This document shows, piece by piece, positions 1 to 8,101 of a DNA stretch of 64,000 nucleotides; within the stretch, counting starts at the first letter, position 1; each line of letters begins with the position of its first letter. The stretch spans positions 62,001 through 126,000 of the forward strand of contig NZ_JAPEOB010000004.1 in the NCBI RefSeq assembly GCF_026341775.1, written 5' to 3'. The translations under genes were made by a program, and so were the position numbers. Under the pieces are notes generated by a model. That model worked only from the letters and a program-made list of their open reading frames with translations, ran no database searches and was not told where the DNA came from. Source of the DNA: Streptomyces sp. NBC_00654. GTDB lineage: Bacteria > Actinomycetota > Actinomycetes > Streptomycetales > Streptomycetaceae.

Positions 1-548
1 CGGGCGCCGATCGAGGAAGAGATGGAGTACAGGTTGTTCTCGCAGACGAAGACCACCGGAGCTCGACGCACCGCCGCCAGGTTGAGCGACTCGGCGAACA
101 CGCCCTCCTCCGTCGCACCATCACCGAAGAAGGTGATCGCAGCCCTCGGTTCGCCGCTGCGTGCGAAGGCCCAGGCCGTTCCCACCGCCACCGGGATCAT
201 CTCGCCAAGGATGGCCGCCGAGCCCGCGAAGCCGACCTCGCGGTCGACCAGGTGGATCGAACCACCGCGACCGTGTGCGCAGCCAGCCTGCTTGCCGTAC
301 AACTCGGCGACCATGGCCTTGAGGTTGCCTCCCTTGGCCAGGTAGGGGGCATGGGAACGGTGGGCGGTGTAGACCCAATCCCGGGTAGTCGTGGCGGCGC
401 AGACGCCTACGGCGGTCGCCTCCTGACCGATCGAGAAGTGCGTGGGGGTACGCATCTGCTGCTCGTCGCGATAATAGTCGGCGAGCGTTTCCTCTACTAC
501 GCGGATACGCACCATGTCGCGAAGCAACCGGGCACGGCCGGACGTCAT
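1..548 (-). CDS. Thiamine-diphosphate-dependent dehydrogenase E1 component, alpha subunit (partial, C-terminus off window)
   Basis: The first 182 residues are visible and the gene runs off the left edge. The protein matches the alpha subunit of pyruvate/2-oxoacid/acetoin dehydrogenase E1. The motif AHRSHAPYL lies near residue 62, HGRGGSIHL at 92-100, the diphosphate/Mg-binding GDGATEEG at 142-149 and the closing ENN at 170-172. Such enzymes decarboxylate a 2-oxo acid on thiamine diphosphate together with a beta subunit, expected further left. The ATG follows a good ribosome site (GGGAGG, 7 nt upstream). It is transcribed away from rmlA. The deoxysugar neighbours hint at a role in a specialised-metabolite or modified-sugar locus, but the substrate cannot be read from this fragment. 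Confidence 0.88.
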   Translation of the reverse strand, partial: MTSGRARLLRDMVRIRVVEETLADYYRDEQQMRTPTHFSIGQEATAVGVCAATTTRDWVYTAHRSHAPYLAKGGNLKAMVAELYGKQAGCAHGRGGSIHLVDREVGFAGSAAILGEMIPVAVGTAWAFARSGEPRAAITFFGDGATEEGVFAESLNLAAVRRAPVVFVCENNLYSISSSIGA

Positions 549-1208
549 GTTCGAGCCTCCCTACAATCAGTTTCGGGGCGCCGCCAAGGACATCGAGTTC
601 TCCTCACGCGCGCTGCCCGGTCGTTACCTGCCCGCCGACGCCCGGCGCGGCCTTCACTCGGAACGGACCCGGTGGCTTCCGCTGACCTTCTGACGGCACG
701 CATCCGAGTCGCCGCCCGAAGAGAGCGAGAGCCGCCACACCCGCGCGTGCCGCAGTGGGATCCTGTGATCGGCTTTCTCCTCCCTCCGAACGGTGCCGAC
801 CTGCCGGACGACGACCCCATCGGGGCCCTTATCGTCGGAGCATCGCCTAGAGGGCTGGTGAAGTCGGACTGGACGCCCCTGGGGACGCCCGCTCGCGGGC
901 GGAGTCCGTCGACGCCTCTGTGGCCAGCACCAGGAGTCGAGCCTCGTTCAAGAGACAAACAAGCCGTGTGCGGTGCTGTGGATGCCTTCGCCTGGACTGG
1001 TGATGAGGTGTTCAACGGGGTAGCAGGTGCCGATCACCTGCCTGTGACCACCGCGCAGGGCGGCGGGAGCCGATCGCCGCGCTGGCCGACCCCGGACCGG
1101 CCAGCGCGGTGCCGGCACGGACCAGTCCTCACCCGCGACACGGAACGGGCCCGCAGCGCCGCCTCGCCGGGACACGAACCCAACGCGATTCCGAAGGGGC
1201 ACGCGCAC
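549..1208. other. Divergent intergenic region, no convincing gene
   Basis: These 660 bases separate the leftward E1-alpha gene from the rightward rmlA gene. Open frames exist on both strands, but their translations are rich in Arg/Pro/Ser without recognisable motifs and look like chance frames in GC-rich DNA. The stretch should carry the promoters of both flanking genes; no confident -35/-10 pair was identified. Confidence 0.5.
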
Positions 1209-2081
1209 ATGAAGGGCATCATTCTCGCTGGCGGGACAGGAACCCGTCTGCACCCGATCACCATCGGCACTTCCAAGCAGCTTCTTCCGGTGGGCGACAA
1301 GCCGATGATCTACTATCCGCTCTCGGTGCTCATGCTCGCCGGCATCCGGGACATACTCACCATCACCAACCCCTCCGACACACCGAGGTTTCAGGCACTC
1401 CTGGGAGACGGTTCCCATCTCGGACTGCGCATCACCTACGCAGAGCAGAACGCCCCGCGCGGCATCGCGGACGCGATCCTCATCGGTGCCGAACACATCG
1501 GGGACGGTCCGGTGGCGTTGGTCCTCGGTGACAACATCTTTCACGGCAACAACTTCTCAGAGACGCTTACGGAGAACGTCGGGAACGTCCGTGGATGCGT
1601 GCTGTTCGGCTATCCGGTCAACGACCCTCAGCGGTACGGCGTGGGAGAGACCGATGCCAACGGCGCTCTCGTCTCCATCGAGGAGAAACCCCTGCGCCCC
1701 CGCTCCAACCGTGCGATCACCGGCCTCTATCTGTACGACAACGACGTGGTCGACATCGTGAAGAACCTCCGGCCCTCGGCGCGCGGCGAACTGGAGATCA
1801 CCGATGTGAACCACGTCTACATGGAGCGGGGTCGGGCCCGGCTCGTGGACCTGGGCCGGGGATTCGCCTGGCTGGACACCGGAACGCCGGAATCGCTTCT
1901 CCAGGCGGGTCAGTACGTCCGTACGCTCGAGGAGCACCAGGGTGTGCGGATATCCTGTATCGAGGAGATCGCGTTGCGCATGGGCTTCATCAACGCCGAT
2001 GCCTGTCACCGGTTGGGGTCGCGGATGGCCGCCTCGGACTACGGCAAGTACGTCATGGCCGTCGCCTCCGAATTGGAGTGA
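1209..2081 (+). CDS. rmlA: Glucose-1-phosphate thymidylyltransferase
   Basis: The product (290 aa) makes dTDP-glucose from dTTP and glucose-1-phosphate, the first step of deoxysugar supply, in the cytoplasm. The nucleotide-binding signature GGTGTRLHPIT is at residues 8-18, followed by SKQLLPVGDKPMIYYPL and the Mg-site LGDNIFHG. The length is normal for RmlA. The ATG at 1209 was chosen because the RmlA family begins MKGIILAGG; a longer in-frame opening upstream has no family similarity. It converges with rmlB, which supplies the next enzyme. A perfect palindrome at the stop codon probably terminates it. The high identity to pathway RmlA enzymes makes the call firm; which sugar is made cannot be told. 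Confidence 0.95.
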   Translation: MKGIILAGGTGTRLHPITIGTSKQLLPVGDKPMIYYPLSVLMLAGIRDILTITNPSDTPRFQALLGDGSHLGLRITYAEQNAPRGIADAILIGAEHIGDGPVALVLGDNIFHGNNFSETLTENVGNVRGCVLFGYPVNDPQRYGVGETDANGALVSIEEKPLRPRSNRAITGLYLYDNDVVDIVKNLRPSARGELEITDVNHVYMERGRARLVDLGRGFAWLDTGTPESLLQAGQYVRTLEEHQGVRISCIEEIALRMGFINADACHRLGSRMAASDYGKYVMAVASELE

Positions 2082-2099
2082 TCCGACGGCCGTCGGATC
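2080..2099. terminator. 20-bp perfect palindrome after rmlA
   Basis: GATCCGACGG is followed directly by its reverse complement CCGTCGGATC, overlapping the rmlA stop codon. Its position between convergent genes suggests a hairpin terminator, though there is no loop or U-tract. Confidence 0.5.
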
Positions 2100-2239
2100 C
2101 GTACCAGAAGTTCGCGGGCAGACCCGCATCGGGCCTCGTTCGGCGGGCATCCTGCGGGGCTGCCCGGGCGCGCAGCCGCGTACGCACCACGCGGCGTGAT
2201 CGCGTGCTCTGGCGTCGAGCACAGCTGGTCCAGGACCCG

Positions 2240-3235
2240 TCAGCCGGCGGGGGCGCCGAATGTGGTGGCGCGGCGGGCGAGCGGCTCCCACCACGCCCGA
2301 TTCTCGCCGTACCAGCGGACGGTGTCGGCCAGCCCGTGTGCGAAGGTGATCCGGGGTTCAAAGCCGAGTTCCTCCCGGATGCGCGAGGCGTCCAGGGAGT
2401 ATCGCCGGTCGTGTCCCGGGCGGTCTTCAACGTACTCCACCTGATCCCAGCCGACACCGAGTTCGGAGAGTACCTTCCGAGTCAGCTCACGGTTGGTCAG
2501 CTCCGTCCCGCCGCCAACGTTGTAGGTCCGTCCCGCCCTGCCCGACTCCAGGACGAGGTGGATCGCACGGCAGTGGTCGTCGACGTGCAGCCATTCACGT
2601 ACGTGCATGCCGTCGCCGTACAGCGGCGCCTTCGCGCCGTCGAGCAGACGCGTGACGAAGAGCGGGATGATCTTCTCGGGGAACTGAAAGGGGCCGTAAT
2701 TGTTGCTGCACCTGGTGACGGTGGTCCACAGACCGTACGTGCGGTGAAAGGCCCGGACGACCAGATCGGCAGCGGCCTTGGAGGCTCCGTAGGGCGAGTT
2801 GGGCTCCAACGGGGACGACTCGGTCCATGAGCCCTCCTCAACCGACCCGTACACCTCGTCGGTCGAGACGTGCACAACGCGTTCCACGCCGGTGCGCCGA
2901 CAGCATTCGAGGAGGGTGTGCGTGCCGACTACGTTGGTCGTGATGAAGGGCGTGGAACCAGCGATTGACCGGTCCACGTGCGATTCGGCGGCGAAATGCA
3001 CGACCGCATCGTGCCCCGGCAGGACGTCCATGAGCAGGACGCGGTCGCAGATGTCGCCCTGCACGAACGTCAGTCGCGGGTGCCCGTACGGAAGACTGGT
3101 GAGCGTGCCCGAGTAGGTGAGCTTGTCCACCACGGTGAGCCAGGTCTCCTCGTGCCCGGGGTACACACCGGCGAGGAGACTGCGGACATAGTGGGAGCCG
3201 ATGAAACCGGCGCCCCCGGTGATGAGGAGCTTCAC
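2240..3235 (-). CDS. rmlB: dTDP-glucose 4,6-dehydratase
   Basis: This 331-aa extended short-chain dehydrogenase converts dTDP-glucose to dTDP-4-keto-6-deoxyglucose. The NAD-binding TGGAGFIGSHYV is near the N-terminus (residues 6-17). The dehydratase triad sequence STDEVYGS (Thr-Asp-Glu) and the catalytic YGASK (YxxxK) follow in family order, then the RCSNNYGP motif. The GTG at 3235 is the family start (MKLLITGG); upstream in-frame sequence has no similarity. The GTG overlaps the stop of a 50-codon reading frame (GTGA arrangement), so the two may be translationally coupled. It forms a convergent pair with rmlA. Confidence 0.94.
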   Translation of the reverse strand: MKLLITGGAGFIGSHYVRSLLAGVYPGHEETWLTVVDKLTYSGTLTSLPYGHPRLTFVQGDICDRVLLMDVLPGHDAVVHFAAESHVDRSIAGSTPFITTNVVGTHTLLECCRRTGVERVVHVSTDEVYGSVEEGSWTESSPLEPNSPYGASKAAADLVVRAFHRTYGLWTTVTRCSNNYGPFQFPEKIIPLFVTRLLDGAKAPLYGDGMHVREWLHVDDHCRAIHLVLESGRAGRTYNVGGGTELTNRELTRKVLSELGVGWDQVEYVEDRPGHDRRYSLDASRIREELGFEPRITFAHGLADTVRWYGENRAWWEPLARRATTFGAPAG

Positions 3236-3384
3236 GGCCGCCGACCCTCCGAGTCGCGCCCGGGCCCACCGTCGGACACCAGATGGTTTGGATACCCCCC
3301 GTGGATGTGCATGTTGACGCCGTCCCTCACACCGATGGGGAACACCCCTGTCGCGCGCCGCGTTCCGTCCCGATCCGAGGTCAT
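3232..3384 (-). CDS. Small 50-aa protein translationally coupled to rmlB (unrecognised)
   Basis: I do not recognise this protein. The ATG is preceded by GGAAGGAG with a 6-nt spacer, one of the best ribosome sites in the region. The stop codon TGA overlaps the GTG start of rmlB, the usual sign of translational coupling. The peptide carries MHIHGGYPNHLVSDGGPG in its second half and ends in charged residues. It could be a genuine small protein, a leader whose translation feeds rmlB, or the remnant of a larger gene. No homologue was recalled. Confidence 0.4.
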   Translation of the reverse strand: MTSDRDGTRRATGVFPIGVRDGVNMHIHGGYPNHLVSDGGPGRDSEGRRP

Positions 3385-3497
3385 CTGCCACTCCTTCCGA
3401 TCGCCGTGTTGGTCCCGTCGAGAATGGCAGCCATCCGGTCGCAGGGCCGTCGACAATCGCTCGAACCCCTCTTCCTTCTAGCCCCGGGGCGAGACTC

Positions 3498-3617
3498 TCA
3501 GCGGCGGGGAAGGGCCAGGAGGTTGTTGGTCCACACACCGTCGGCGCGAGTCCGCAGGTACTTCTCGCCGCGCGGCGGAGTCACCACTGCGACCTCCGCC
3601 CGGCTGCCGCTGTGACA
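3498..3617 (-). pseudogene. C-terminal fragment resembling DUF3892
   Basis: A short open frame ends with GEKYLRTRADGVWTNNLLAL followed by PRR and a stop. To my recollection this is the conserved tail of the small DUF3892 proteins (YLRTxADGxWTxNLLxLPRC). The frame is closed by a stop codon about 40 codons upstream and nothing of the N-terminal half is seen. It therefore looks like a gene beheaded at the edge of the tap-tpg block, marking a recombination boundary near 3.62 kb. Confidence 0.5.
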
Positions 3618-3670
3618 TCAGTCGTGCGCCGGTTCACCTGGGATGTGCGGGCAGATTCCTTGCCCATCCC

Positions 3671-4225
3671 TCAGAAGCCGAGTTCGACGTAGTCGATGTC
3701 GGTGAAGGCCACTTGCAGGCCGGGGGCGCGTTGTCCGCGGTCTTTGAAGTAGACCTCCTGCAGGCCTTCGGCGGCGATCTCCTGGAGCTGCTGGTCGGTG
3801 GCGCCTGCGGTGTGGGCGTCGAGGAGGCGGGCCGCGTAGTGGGGCGGCAACTGCTGGGTGATCAGGCGGATGCGGGCGTTGTCGGTGGTGCCTGGGGCGG
3901 CGGTGAAGCCGAACCGGGCGCGGGTCTCGATGACGATGCCGCCGGTGGTCGCAGCATGTCTCTTGGCCCGTTCGCGCACCCGGGGCTGCCAGCGGCGGCG
4001 TACCTCGTCCACCAGGCGGGTGGCGAGGTCCGGGCGCGGCTGCTTGATCTGTCCTTTGAGGTAGCGCTCCACGGTGCGCTGGGAGATGCTCAGCGCTTCG
4101 GCTGCGGCCCGGGTGCCTTTGGCGGTTTTGACGAGGAAACGCATCTGGGCCTGCGGGGACTTGGGCAGGGGGCGGGTGAAGGTGTTGGCGGTGGCTTTGT
4201 CGAGGCTGTCGCTGAAGATGCCCAT
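3671..4225 (-). CDS. tpg: Telomere terminal protein Tpg, first copy
   Basis: Terminal proteins of Streptomyces linear replicons attach covalently to the 5' ends and prime fill-in of the telomere overhang. This 184-aa protein is of normal length and shares about three quarters of its residues with the second copy at 37 kb. Landmarks are MGIFSDSLDKA at the start, a helix-turn-helix-like segment (ALSISQRTVERYLKG, about residues 45-60), RARFGFTAAPGTTDNARIR in the middle and the C-terminus FTDIDYVELGF. It lies 9 bp downstream of tap, the conserved operon order. The partner tap copy carries a nonsense codon, so this pair may be non-functional even though tpg itself is intact. Confidence 0.93.
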   Translation of the reverse strand: MGIFSDSLDKATANTFTRPLPKSPQAQMRFLVKTAKGTRAAAEALSISQRTVERYLKGQIKQPRPDLATRLVDEVRRRWQPRVRERAKRHAATTGGIVIETRARFGFTAAPGTTDNARIRLITQQLPPHYAARLLDAHTAGATDQQLQEIAAEGLQEVYFKDRGQRAPGLQVAFTDIDYVELGF

Positions 4226-4234
4226 GTGCGGTTC

Positions 4235-6340
4235 CTACTCCCCGCCCGCAGCGGCGTCGGTGCCCTTGATGTGCCGGGCGGGGTTGTGGCCTTCGTCTAG
4301 CATCTTCACCGCCCACATCAGTGACTGGGTGCCTTCGTGCTTGACCATGCCGGGGCTCACCCCGAGGCGGAAGCCGCCGGGCAGCGGCTTGTCCTCGGGG
4401 GTGCGGGGCAGGAAGTCCAGCGGGGTGGGGCCGTCGGAGAGGTAGACGGCGCAATCGGACAGCACGGCGATCGGGAACAGGCCGGTGGCGGCGAGTCTGA
4501 GCATCTTGCGGTGCATGTTGACGCGGGCGGCGGCGATGACGGCGGCGCGGATGTCGGGCCGCCAGGTGGGGCGTTCCAGCGCGGGCCAGCGCTCGCCGGG
4601 CCGGTAGCCGGCGCCCTGGGGGCGTTCGCGGAGCTTCCCGATGCCGCCCTTGACGGTTGCCTTGATCGCGGAGAGGACGGCGGCCTGGGCGGGATCGGTG
4701 TCCTTGTGGTGTTCCATGGCGGCCAGGAAGTCCGCCTAGTTCATGCCCGCGCTGACGCCGAGGCGTTCCATGGTGGCCAGGTAGGCGTCGCGCAGCCGGG
4801 TGTACCAGCCGTCCAGGTAGGAACCGGACTCGGGGCGCAGCCAGGCCTCAAGCGGGTTGATGTCGCAGCCGAGCTCGGCGGCGTAGGCGACGGTGGGGGT
4901 CGCGTACCAGGCCGGGCCTTCGGGCCGCAGGCCGTGCGGGGTGAAGGGGTTGGGCAGGCGGGTGTCGAGGTCAATGTGGGAAAGGTCGACGAGCCAGCTG
5001 CCGGGCGTCTTCTTGTCGAAGCGGGGGTGGTTGACGTGGACGGGGGCGCCGAGGCCGACGGTGAGCCGGTTGACGGCCGCGGCGAAGGCCATGTTGACGT
5101 CGACGCCCACCGCGAACGGCTTCGCGCATTCGTCGTCGGTGAGCTGTTCCGGGTCGCGGATCCACTCGAAGGCTTCTTCGTCGAGGACTTCGGCGGGGGT
5201 GCGCTGGTGGCCGCGCGGGGAGCGGGCGGTGACGACGGGGTGCTCGTCGGGTGCCTCTGGCGGTGCGGGGTCGACCGCCTGGGTGAGGGCGCCGGAGTTC
5301 GGTCCGGAAGTCCAGGTGCCGGTGGCGGGGTCTTTGACGGGGCGGGTAGGCGGGCGCAGTGCGGTCATGAGTTCCAGACCGCACACGGCCGCTGAGCCGC
5401 GCGGGGTGATCACGCGTGTGGCGTAGTCGCCGAGGACCTGGGCCAGTTCGGGGGCCGGGAGCTGGCGAGCACTCCCCCAGGTGCGGGTATCGAGGGCGTC
5501 CCAGGGAAGCACGGCGAGCTGGACGCACTGGCGTCGGCCGCCCTCGGCGGGCCGGTAGACGCGGGCCCAGGGGCCGAATCCGCGGCGCGTCAGCTTCCAC
5601 TTGGCGCGGGCGAGTTCACGCACCACCGGGTGGTTGTCGGCCAGCCGCAGTGCGCGGCGGTCCTCCAGGGCGGGGGGCAGGCCGAAGCGGGCGGCGGCCT
5701 GGGCGGTGAGGAGGATCAGCGGATCGGAGTCCTTGCCGTGGCGGTGCAGCCTCTCGGCACCGAGCCCGGACTTCTTCACTGCCCAGTCGGCCAGTTGCGC
5801 GATGGTGGCCGCGGGGCACTCCAGCAGTACTCCGCCCCTGCAGTACGCGGTGCCGTCTGCGTCCAGCACCGCCAGCGGCCCGTTCGGGAACCATGAGTCG
5901 GCGGCGGGCGTGGCGTCCGTCGGCCGGGCAAGGCGCCGCGCAACCGGCGTGGGCGTGTGTGGCGTGTCCTGTGCCGGGGGTGCCGTGGGTGGAGCCGTCG
6001 CGGCGCCCACTGCTGCCTGGACCGACGGCACGGAGAGAGGCTCTGCCGGGATCGCGGGGCTGCCGGGGGGCGGGGCGGGTGCGGGATGGCGCTGGACGAG
6101 GCCGTCGAGCAGTCTGCGGTAGGCCTCGCGGCGCTCCCCTTTCGGCTCGGCCCGTCCGGCCTCCCATGCCTCAATGCTCGGCACTCGCGTGCCGAGAGCC
6201 TGGGCGAGGGCCGCCTGAGTCAGCCCGGCTGCTTCACGCAGCCTCACCCGCTCGGCCGGGAGGGGCAGCACGGTGCCGTCGTCGACGGCGGCAAGCAGCG
6301 AGTCGACGGCTGCGAACAGTTCCTGGGGCTGGTCCGTCAT
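4235..6340 (-). pseudogene. tap: Telomere-associated protein Tap, first copy, interrupted by an in-frame amber codon
   Basis: Tap binds telomere 3' overhang DNA and recruits Tpg. Reading from the ATG at 6340 (strong site GGGAGGAGGAG upstream), an XRE/Cro-like helix-turn-helix lies near residues 25-60, then a Pro/Thr-rich linker, then the conserved core shared with the 39.9-37.6 kb copy. At 4738-4736 a TAG stops the frame after SAGMN. The same frame then continues with ADFLAAMEHHKDTDP to the natural end, with no shift. In the intact copy the matching codon encodes Glu, so a single GAG-to-TAG change explains it. Without readthrough the product ends after about 534 of 701 residues, and a downstream ATG (4717) could give a separate 160-residue piece. 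Unlike the second copy, its linker lacks a DYHGVII palindrome site. Confidence 0.9.
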
Positions 6341-6357
6341 CTGTGCTCCTCCTCCCT

Positions 6358-6744
6358 CTACCTGACGCCCTGGCGGATCTCTTCGAGGCGGGTCATCAGC
6401 CGCTGATAGCGCTGCGAGGCGGCCTGGGAGGAGTTGAGCCCCTGGTACTGGGCGATCTGTCGCCATTCCATGTCGCGGCGCCTGGCTTCGATGACCACCT
6501 GGGTTTCCAGCCGGTCCAGCGACAAGCGCATGTCCTCGAACAGACTGAGCGCCGCACCCACATCGTCCGGGGCCACGTCCGCCGCCCGCCCGGCGCTTTG
6601 CTGATGGCTCGCGGCAGCCATCAGCAGCCGCCCCAGCAGTGCGGCATCCTCTTCCAGACTGCGTGCCGGGGCCCAGTGGGCGGTGGGGTCCGCCGCAAGC
6701 GCGGACAACTGCCGGCGGGCCTCGTCGCGAGCATCACGTGCCAT
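6358..6744 (-). CDS. Conserved hypothetical helical protein heading the tap-tpg operon
   Basis: The 128-aa product is Ala/Arg/Glu-rich and predicted all-helical. The second half (LSLDRLETQVVIEARRR, then a segment around NSSQAASQRYQRL) resembles a helix-turn-helix of the kind that tests whether a residue pattern is repeated along DNA. It ends 17 bp before tap and is oriented the same way, so the three genes probably form one transcription unit. A perfect inverted repeat lies about 30 bp upstream of its ATG and could be its own operator. The function is unknown. An autoregulator of the telomere operon is a reasonable inference, but no family name is claimed. Confidence 0.7.
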   Translation of the reverse strand: MARDARDEARRQLSALAADPTAHWAPARSLEEDAALLGRLLMAAASHQQSAGRAADVAPDDVGAALSLFEDMRLSLDRLETQVVIEARRRDMEWRQIAQYQGLNSSQAASQRYQRLMTRLEEIRQGVR

Positions 6745-6772
6745 GCACTCAGCCTACTGCAATGATTCAACG

Positions 6773-6791
6773 AAACAACGTACCGTTGTTT
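6773..6791. promoter_or_regulatory. Perfect inverted repeat upstream of the first tap-tpg operon (candidate operator)
   Basis: AAACAACG is followed by TAC and then CGTTGTTT, giving 8-bp arms with a 3-bp centre in an unusually A/T-rich patch. It sits about 29-47 bp upstream of the 6744 start codon, where a promoter would lie. Confidence 0.45.
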
Positions 6792-6937
6792 TATTTTCCA
6801 CATCGCAGAGCGGTCGGAGGGCAGGCATCCTGCCGCTTGGGGGACGATGAGGACATGCCCCTTCAAGAGGGACGCCGGATGCGCCTCCCCTGCAGATCCC
6901 TCGCCGCATCCGGTCCGTCGGCCCGGGCTGGCACCCT

Positions 6938-7285
6938 GTGCTGCTCCGCCTGCACGAGCAGTTGGGCGCCGTCTGCCCCGGCTACCGCGTTGTCGATGTG
7001 AAGGAGAAGTTCGGCGGCCTGCGGGTGTACATCGAAACCGCTGGAGGAAACGCCCGCGGTCCGCTCGCGTCTCTCATCAGGGCCGCCGAGGCGGATGCTT
7101 CCGTTCTCTGCGAGTTCTGTGGTGCTCCTGGACGGGCAAGGTCTCGCGGTGACGCACCGGCAGAGTGGATCAAGACGGTGTGCGACAGATGTCACCGGGC
7201 ATGGTCGGCTCGCGAGTTGATGATCGTCAGCGGTGCGGTCCGGGCATCCGGCCGAGGCCCGGACACCTCTGCGGCACAGGCCTGA
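6938..7285 (+). CDS. Hypothetical protein with KEKFGGLRVY motif and C-terminal zinc-binding-like cysteines
   Basis: The 115-aa frame contains VKEKFGGLRVYIE, a motif recalled from small uncharacterised bacterial proteins, and then CEFCGAPG and CDRCH (two CxxC-type pairs that could bind zinc). The frame is open for some 29 codons upstream of the GTG at 6938 and includes GPGWHPVLLRLHEQ, which looks like family sequence, but no other start codon is seen there. Either GTG is the true start or the N-terminus was lost when the region was rearranged. Function unknown. Confidence 0.55.
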   Translation: MLLRLHEQLGAVCPGYRVVDVKEKFGGLRVYIETAGGNARGPLASLIRAAEADASVLCEFCGAPGRARSRGDAPAEWIKTVCDRCHRAWSARELMIVSGAVRASGRGPDTSAAQA

Positions 7286-7311
7286 CGGCCGGACCGCCCA
7301 TGCCGAACTGC

Positions 7312-8098
7312 TCACCGTCTTAAGCCGGTTGCTGTCTTCACCCGGGGAGGGCGGCAGCCCAGCACTTGGGCAGCAGCCGGCAACCGGCCGTGCCGGGCGA
7401 GTTGGCGCACTTGCTCAGTTCGGGCGTGGCGAACGTCGTCGGTTCCGTGGTCCGTCGGGCAGCAGCCGCGATCTGCGCGGCGGGGGCAACGCCACGTAAG
7501 ACAGCCGGAGTTCTTGTGCATTCCTCGGCGGTCCGGGCTTCGGTCAGCACGGACCGCCTCAGCGAGGTCCGCAGAGTCCGCGGAGACGGCCCAGAAGCGC
7601 AGGAACGGCGCGAGTGTCCCGGAGGAGGCCATGATCCATACGTTGAGACCGGTGTCCTTGCGGGACTCGGCGTCGTTCATGACCACTGTGACCACACCGG
7701 CCATGAAGCCTGGCGCCGTGCAGAAGCGACCCGGACGGCCTCCGCGGAGCGGCGGCGGAACCGGTAGAACAGCAGCAGCCTGCTGACCGAGACATGCGAT
7801 TCCTCGTCGGTGTCGGCCTGCTCGGCCGCGCGGACGCCCCGTCCAGCCAGCCGTTCGCCACCACGGTCGGGGTCTGGAGCGCTTCCGGTGTACCGGCGGT
7901 CAGCTGCTTCGCCTTCCACCACTCGGCGGCGAAGGCCACCTGCCGGGCCGCGTCCTCGAAGGCCAGTCGGCGGCGGCCCGCTCGCGATCGGCGCACCCGC
8001 CGGTCCTTCGCCCGCAAACTCACCACGCCGGCGGCCACGGTCACGACAGGGACCAGCATCGCCACAGAGGCAGTCACCATGCAGGGACCCACGCTCAC
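7312..8098 (-). pseudogene. Broken gene for a membrane-anchored hypothetical protein (several frameshifts)
   Basis: The reading starts at GTG 8098, 3 bp after the stop of the upstream 622-aa gene. It has a hydrophobic N-terminus (ASVAMLVPVVTVAAGVVSL) and then VVANGWLDGA. Sensible protein then continues in a second frame (EESHVSVSRLLLFYRFRRR) and in a third (AGVVTVVMNDAESRKDTGLN, then VWIMASSGTLAPFLRFWAVS). At least two indels are required, and a further shift near 7550 is likely. Original length would be roughly 250 residues. Its tight spacing suggests it was once co-transcribed with the gene at 8102-9970. The family is not recognised. Confidence 0.5.
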
Positions 8099-8101
8099 CG
8101 C

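Noticed and set aside
252..1208. Long in-frame upstream extension of rmlA
   Set aside because: The extension has no RmlA similarity and the family starts at MKGIILAGG; the frame is open only because of GC bias.
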